Shown: positions 6,060-10,824 of the stretch, piece after piece | How the letters are laid out: each line of letters begins with the position of its first letter | Numbering within the stretch: the stretch's first letter is position 1 | The notes under the pieces: generated by a model | The model's input: only the letters and a program-made list of their open reading frames with translations | Databases searched by the model: none | What the model was told of the DNA's origin: nothing | Program-made: the position numbers and the translations under genes | Origin: UMGS1474 sp050946775 | Lineage (GTDB): Bacteria > Bacillota > Clostridia > Oscillospirales > Acutalibacteraceae | Length of the DNA: 10,824 nucleotides | NCBI GenBank assembly: GCA_050946775.1 | Contig: JBMNVL010000067.1 | Span: 1 to 10,824 of the forward strand | Reading direction: 5' to 3'

Positions 6060-7451
6060 ATGGCACAGGATAACCGGGAGAAAAGAGTGCGGATCGTCTT
6101 CAACGAAAACGATCTGCAAATGCCGTACAGCCTGGAAGCCGAGCAGGCGGTGCTGGGCGCGGTGCTGATGGACGGAAAAAGCATCGTGCAGGTGGCGGAT
6201 GTGCTGCGTCCGGAGCATTTTTACCTGCCCGAGCATCAGGCGATCTGGCGGGTGATGACCGATAAGATGATGGCCTCGCAGGCGATCGATCTGGTCACCG
6301 TGCTCGAGTCGCTGCGCTCCGAGGACTTTTTCGAGGGCGACGAGGGCAAAAACTACCTCTTCCAAATGGCGCAGACGGTGCCGTCCGTCTCCAATATCGC
6401 CCACTACGCCGGGATCATCCGGGGCAAATACGACGCGCGGATGCTCATCACGGCGGCCAGGGAGATCATGGAGGCGGCGGTCGATCCCAACGCCACCCCC
6501 GACGAGATGCTGGATCTGGCCGAGCAAAAGATCTACGACATCGGCCGCCGGCGCAGCCAGGGCGGCCTGACGCCGCTGCGGGAAGCCATCGCCGCCAACT
6601 ACGAGATCTTCAACAAGCTGTCGAGCGACGACCCGGCGGTGCGGGATCAGTACGTCGGCATCCCCACCGGGCTGCCGTCGCTGGACCGGCTGACCACCGG
6701 GCTCAATCGGTCGGATCTGATCATCGTCGGCGCCCGTCCCGGCGTCGGCAAGACCAGCTTTGCGCTGAATCTGGCGCGCAACGTCGCTCTCAAGCAGCAC
6801 CGGCCGGTGGCGTTTTTCAACCTGGAAATGTCCAAAGAGCAGATCGTCAACCGCCTGCTCTCGGCGGAGGCGCGGGTGACCAGCTCCAAGCTGCGCACCG
6901 GCCAGCTCTCCCCGGAGGAATGGGGACGGATCGCCGACGCGGCGGCGGTGCTGTGCAACATCCCGCTGTATATCGACGATACCGCCGGCATCACCGTGCC
7001 TGAGATCAAGGCGCGGGTGCGCCGGCAGAAGGATATCGACTTTGTGGTGGTGGACTATCTCGGTCTGCTGCAGTCGGCCAAACGCACCGAAAACCGGGTG
7101 CAGGAGGTTTCCCAGATCACCCGGGATCTGAAGATGATGGCCAAGGATCTGGGGATCCCGGTGCTCGTCTGCGCCCAGTTGTCCCGCGCCAACGAAAAGC
7201 AGGGCAACCGCAAGCCGGCGCTGAGCGATCTGCGGGAATCCGGCTCCATCGAGCAGGACGCCGATCAGGTGCTGTTTTTGCACCGGGACGAGTATTACAA
7301 ATCCCAGGCGGACGATCCCACCCAGGTGGAGACCGGCACGGCCGAGATCCTCGTCTCCAAAAACCGGCACGGAGAGTTGGGCAGCGTCAAGATGGCGTTT
7401 GCCGGGGAGTTTACCCAGTTCTCCGAGCTGGAAATGCATCATAACGGATAA
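6060..7451 (+). CDS. dnaB: Replicative DNA helicase DnaB (DnaC in Bacillus naming)
   Basis: Hexameric ATP-dependent helicase that unwinds DNA at the replication fork and recruits primase. The 463 residues match the family length. The N-terminal domain begins with MPYSLEAEQAVLGAVL (about 21-36) and runs to about 120, followed by a linker and the RecA-like motor. Motor motifs: Walker A GARPGVGKTS with Lys231 and Thr232, Walker B FVVVDYLGLL with Asp332, QLSRANEK followed by DLRESGSIEQDAD (390-402), and SKNRHGELG near the end, the area of the arginine finger. No intein interrupts the motor domain, although dnaB is a common intein host. An AGGAG site lies 11 nt before the ATG. The gene follows rplI by 17 nt and is 58 nt from tilS. 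Confidence 0.97.
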   Translation: MAQDNREKRVRIVFNENDLQMPYSLEAEQAVLGAVLMDGKSIVQVADVLRPEHFYLPEHQAIWRVMTDKMMASQAIDLVTVLESLRSEDFFEGDEGKNYLFQMAQTVPSVSNIAHYAGIIRGKYDARMLITAAREIMEAAVDPNATPDEMLDLAEQKIYDIGRRRSQGGLTPLREAIAANYEIFNKLSSDDPAVRDQYVGIPTGLPSLDRLTTGLNRSDLIIVGARPGVGKTSFALNLARNVALKQHRPVAFFNLEMSKEQIVNRLLSAEARVTSSKLRTGQLSPEEWGRIADAAAVLCNIPLYIDDTAGITVPEIKARVRRQKDIDFVVVDYLGLLQSAKRTENRVQEVSQITRDLKMMAKDLGIPVLVCAQLSRANEKQGNRKPALSDLRESGSIEQDADQVLFLHRDEYYKSQADDPTQVETGTAEILVSKNRHGELGSVKMAFAGEFTQFSELEMHHNG

Positions 7452-7458
7452 TCGCTTT

Positions 7459-7488
7459 GGACCGATGGCTCCTTTGGGGTCATCGGCC
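7459..7488 (+). other. Strong intergenic hairpin between dnaB and tilS
   Basis: CCGATGGCTCC (7462-7472) pairs with GGGGTCATCGG (7476-7486) through 11 consecutive pairs, two of them G-U, around a 3-nt TTT loop. GG (7459-7460) and CC (7487-7488) can add two more pairs beyond a bulged A. No T tract follows in either direction, so it does not look like a classical intrinsic terminator. It ends 9 nt before the AAAGGG ribosome binding site of tilS, where it could protect or define mRNA ends or modulate translation. Confidence 0.5.
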
Positions 7489-7509
7489 GTTGCGTAGAAA
7501 GGGCAGGGC

Positions 7510-8889
7510 ATGACCGTCGTCGAACAGGTCCGGCAGACCATGGCACAATATCATATGCTTTCGCCGGGAGAAACGGTGGTGGTCGGGCTGTCGGGCGGCG
7601 CCGATTCGGTGGCGCTGCTGAGTCTTTTGCTGGAGATCGGCCGCCAGACCGGCACTCCCGGGCGGATCGTCGCCGCCCATCTCAACCACCGGCTCCGGGG
7701 CGAAGAATCCGACGCCGACGAGACATTCGTGCGCTCTTTTTGCGCCGAGCAAGGGGTGGAGCTGCGGGTGCGCTGGCAGGACGTGGCGGCGCTGGCGGCG
7801 TCCGCCGGCAAAGGGGTGGAGGAGACCGGCCGCCAATGCCGGTACGCGTTTTTTGAGGAGCTGGCGCGGGAGTTCGCCCCGGCGAAGATCGCCACGGCTC
7901 ACCACCGGGACGACAACGCCGAAACGGTGCTGCTCCATTTGACCCGCGGCAGCGGCCCGCGGGGACTGGGCGGCATCCCGCCGATGCGGGACAACGTCAT
8001 CCGCCCGCTGATCGAGGTATCGCGCGCCCGGATCGAAGCCTATTGCGCCCGGCGGGGACTGACCTACCGCCGGGACAGCACCAACGACGATCCTTCCTAC
8101 GGGCGCAACCGGATCCGCCTGCAGGTGCTGCCGGCGCTGCGCCGGATCAACCCCGCCGCCGACGAGGCGCTGGCGCGTCTGGCGCGGATCGCCCGGCAGG
8201 ACGAGGCGTATTTCGAGGAACAGGCGGCGGCGCTGATTTTGGCCGCCAGATCCCCAAACGAAGGCTATGACGCCGCCGTTTTGGCGGCGGCGCCGCCGTC
8301 GATCCGGCTGCGGGCGCTGCGGCAAATCGCCTTCGGCGCGGCCGGGACGGATATGGAGGCGCGCCATCTCGACGGACTGGACGCGCTGCTGGCGGCGGAC
8401 GGCGCGCTGACCCTTCCCGGCGGCGTGCGGGCGGCGCGCTACCGCGGCCGGCTGTATTGCCCGGTGCCGCCGACGCCGACCTTTTCGCCCTTTGTCCCGG
8501 AATGGGACGGCCGCGTTTATGAAATTTGTGGAAAAAATTACGCGTTTCACCGGCTTTCTTTGGCACAATGGGAGAAACGCCGGCGCGTTCACAAAATATT
8601 ATCAAAAAACGCGCTGGATTGTGATATGATAACAAACAGTACGGTCGTGCGTCCGCGCAGGACGGGCGACCGGTTCGCACCGCCCGGCCGTCCGGCCAAA
8701 ACGGTGAAAAAATGGCTGAACGAGACCGGCGTGCCGCCCTGGTTGCGGGAAGCAACGCCGCTTTTGTGCGACGGGGACGGGGTGCTATGGATCGCCGGAC
8801 TGGGGGTGTCCGCCGGGGCGGCGGTCACCGGCTCCACCCGGCAGGTTCTATGGATCGAAGACGTTGAAAAAGAGAGGGACGACGCATGA
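7510..8889 (+). CDS. tilS: tRNA(Ile)-lysidine synthetase TilS
   Basis: ATP-dependent enzyme that attaches lysine to C34 of the tRNA-Ile with anticodon CAU, switching it from methionine to isoleucine identity; essential for reading AUA. The 459 residues fit the long, multi-domain form of the enzyme. The N-terminal PP-loop domain has SGGADS (28-33), then HLNHRLRGEESDADE, and AHHRDDNAETVLLHLTRGSG (from about 130), both hallmark motifs. A middle domain covers about 220-310. The C-terminal tRNA-binding domain contains HKILSKNALDCD and VVRPRRTGDRF (379-389) followed by KTVKKWLNE. The ATG at 7510 has AAAGGG 6 nt upstream. The last 4 nt overlap the start of hpt (ATGA), implying translational coupling. 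tilS-hpt-ftsH order is widely conserved in Bacillota. The codons around 8516-8640 are noticeably more AT-rich than the rest of the gene. Confidence 0.96.
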   Translation: MTVVEQVRQTMAQYHMLSPGETVVVGLSGGADSVALLSLLLEIGRQTGTPGRIVAAHLNHRLRGEESDADETFVRSFCAEQGVELRVRWQDVAALAASAGKGVEETGRQCRYAFFEELAREFAPAKIATAHHRDDNAETVLLHLTRGSGPRGLGGIPPMRDNVIRPLIEVSRARIEAYCARRGLTYRRDSTNDDPSYGRNRIRLQVLPALRRINPAADEALARLARIARQDEAYFEEQAAALILAARSPNEGYDAAVLAAAPPSIRLRALRQIAFGAAGTDMEARHLDGLDALLAADGALTLPGGVRAARYRGRLYCPVPPTPTFSPFVPEWDGRVYEICGKNYAFHRLSLAQWEKRRRVHKILSKNALDCDMITNSTVVRPRRTGDRFAPPGRPAKTVKKWLNETGVPPWLREATPLLCDGDGVLWIAGLGVSAGAAVTGSTRQVLWIEDVEKERDDA

Positions 8890-9431
8890 GCATGCGGGAT
8901 GACATTCAGGAGGTTCTGTTTTCCGAAGCGGAGCTGGCGGATATCGTTCGGCGCCTCGGAAAACGCATAAGTGAGGATTACAAGGGTAAAAATCTGTTTA
9001 TGGTGGCGGCGCTCAAGGGCGCGGTGGTCTTTATGGCCGATCTGATGCGGGCGATCGACGTGCCCTGCGCCATCGACTTTCTGTCGGTGTCCAGCTACGG
9101 CAACGGCACCTCCTCTTCGGGCGAGGTGCGGGTGCTCAAGGATCTGGATTCCAAGTTGGAAGGGAAGGATCTGCTGGTGGTCGAGGATATCCTCGACTCG
9201 GGCGTGACCCTGTCGTTCCTGCTCAAAAACCTGTCCGCCCGCAATCCCCGCAGCATCAAGCTGTGCACCCTGCTGGACAAACCCGAGCGGCGCAAGGTGG
9301 ATATCAAGCCCGATTACGTCGGCGCGCAGGTGCCGGACAAATTCATCGTGGGCTACGGGCTGGACTACGCCGAAAAATACCGCAACCTGTCCTATATCGG
9401 GGTACTGAAGCCCGAAATCTATCAAGGCTGA
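8886..9431 (+). CDS. hpt: Hypoxanthine phosphoribosyltransferase
   Basis: Purine salvage enzyme that joins PRPP to hypoxanthine (often also guanine) to form IMP or GMP in the cytoplasm. The 181 residues match bacterial HPRT (about 175-185). Motifs: LKGAVVF (43-49) for pyrophosphate binding, the PRPP loop VVEDILDSG (98-106), CTLLDKPERRKV (127-138), and FIVGYGLDYAEKYRNL (153-168), which forms the base-binding end. SSYGNGTSSSGEV (69-81) corresponds to the flexible catalytic loop. The ATG at 8886 overlaps the tilS stop as ATGA, with GAGAGGG 7 nt upstream inside tilS; a second in-frame ATG at 8892 is less well spaced. In related bacteria the TilS and HPRT proteins have been reported to act together on ftsH expression; whether that holds here is inference from context. 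ftsH follows after 30 nt. Confidence 0.96.
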   Translation: MSMRDDIQEVLFSEAELADIVRRLGKRISEDYKGKNLFMVAALKGAVVFMADLMRAIDVPCAIDFLSVSSYGNGTSSSGEVRVLKDLDSKLEGKDLLVVEDILDSGVTLSFLLKNLSARNPRSIKLCTLLDKPERRKVDIKPDYVGAQVPDKFIVGYGLDYAEKYRNLSYIGVLKPEIYQG

Positions 9432-9447
9432 GCATCTTTTTGCAGAT

Positions 9448-9455
9448 AAGGAGGG
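9448..9455 (+). promoter_or_regulatory. Ribosome binding site that fixes the TTG start of ftsH
   Basis: AAGGAGGG, 6 nt before TTG at 9462-9464. It is among the strongest ribosome binding sites in the window and offsets the weak start codon. No ATG or GTG lies in frame before the first membrane segment. Confidence 0.85.
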
Positions 9456-9461
9456 ATCCGT

Positions 9462-10824
<1,363 letters not shown>

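Noticed and set aside
1573..6066. A 1497-codon open frame on the minus strand opposite rnj, gdpP and rplI
   Set aside because: It is in exact codon register with three clear sense genes, has a His/Gln/Asp/Gly/Leu-rich composition typical of reversed GC-rich codons, shows no recognisable domain, and crosses gene boundaries. Absence of sense TTA, CTA and TCA explains it.

Overview
The window is a GC-rich (clearly above 60% G+C by eye), gene-dense stretch of ordinary bacterial chromosome. Strong GGAGG-type ribosome binding sites, sigma-A-like promoters, RNase J, the c-di-AMP phosphodiesterase GdpP, and the gene orders gdpP-rplI-dnaB and tilS-hpt-ftsH all point to Bacillota. The GC level and protein style suggest a GC-rich member of class Clostridia (Oscillospiraceae-like); that finer placement is inference.

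Layout: positions 1-1302 are read leftward and hold two housekeeping genes. rnhA (ribonuclease HI) has its own promoter and a terminator hairpin that overlaps its last codons. nifS (cysteine desulfurase) is cut by the left edge and has its own promoter with an inverted repeat in the spacer. Positions 1303-1647 are a divergent control region. It holds the rnhA promoter, a tandem 10-bp direct repeat, a near-consensus promoter for the rightward genes, and a structured leader of about 190 nt with an intrinsic-terminator-like hairpin and a possible competing antiterminator pairing.

Positions 1648-10824 are read rightward with short gaps: rnj (RNase J), gdpP (c-di-AMP phosphodiesterase), rplI (ribosomal protein bL9), dnaB (replicative helicase), tilS (tRNA-Ile lysidine synthetase), hpt (hypoxanthine phosphoribosyltransferase, overlapping tilS by 4 nt) and ftsH (membrane AAA+ metalloprotease, starting at TTG and cut by the right edge just as its HExxH zinc motif begins). 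The largest gap here is 58 nt. Together the genes cover RNA decay, second-messenger turnover, translation, replication, tRNA decoding fidelity, purine salvage and membrane protein quality control.

I see no mobile element, CRISPR array, phage gene, rRNA or tRNA, and no accessory system. Apart from the partial genes at the two edges, no gene is broken. The points most worth a second look are the rnj leader, the tandem repeat upstream of it, and a textbook EF-hand/dockerin-like calcium loop in the extracytoplasmic domain of FtsH. Long antisense reading frames cover almost the whole rightward block, but codon bias explains them and they should not be annotated.
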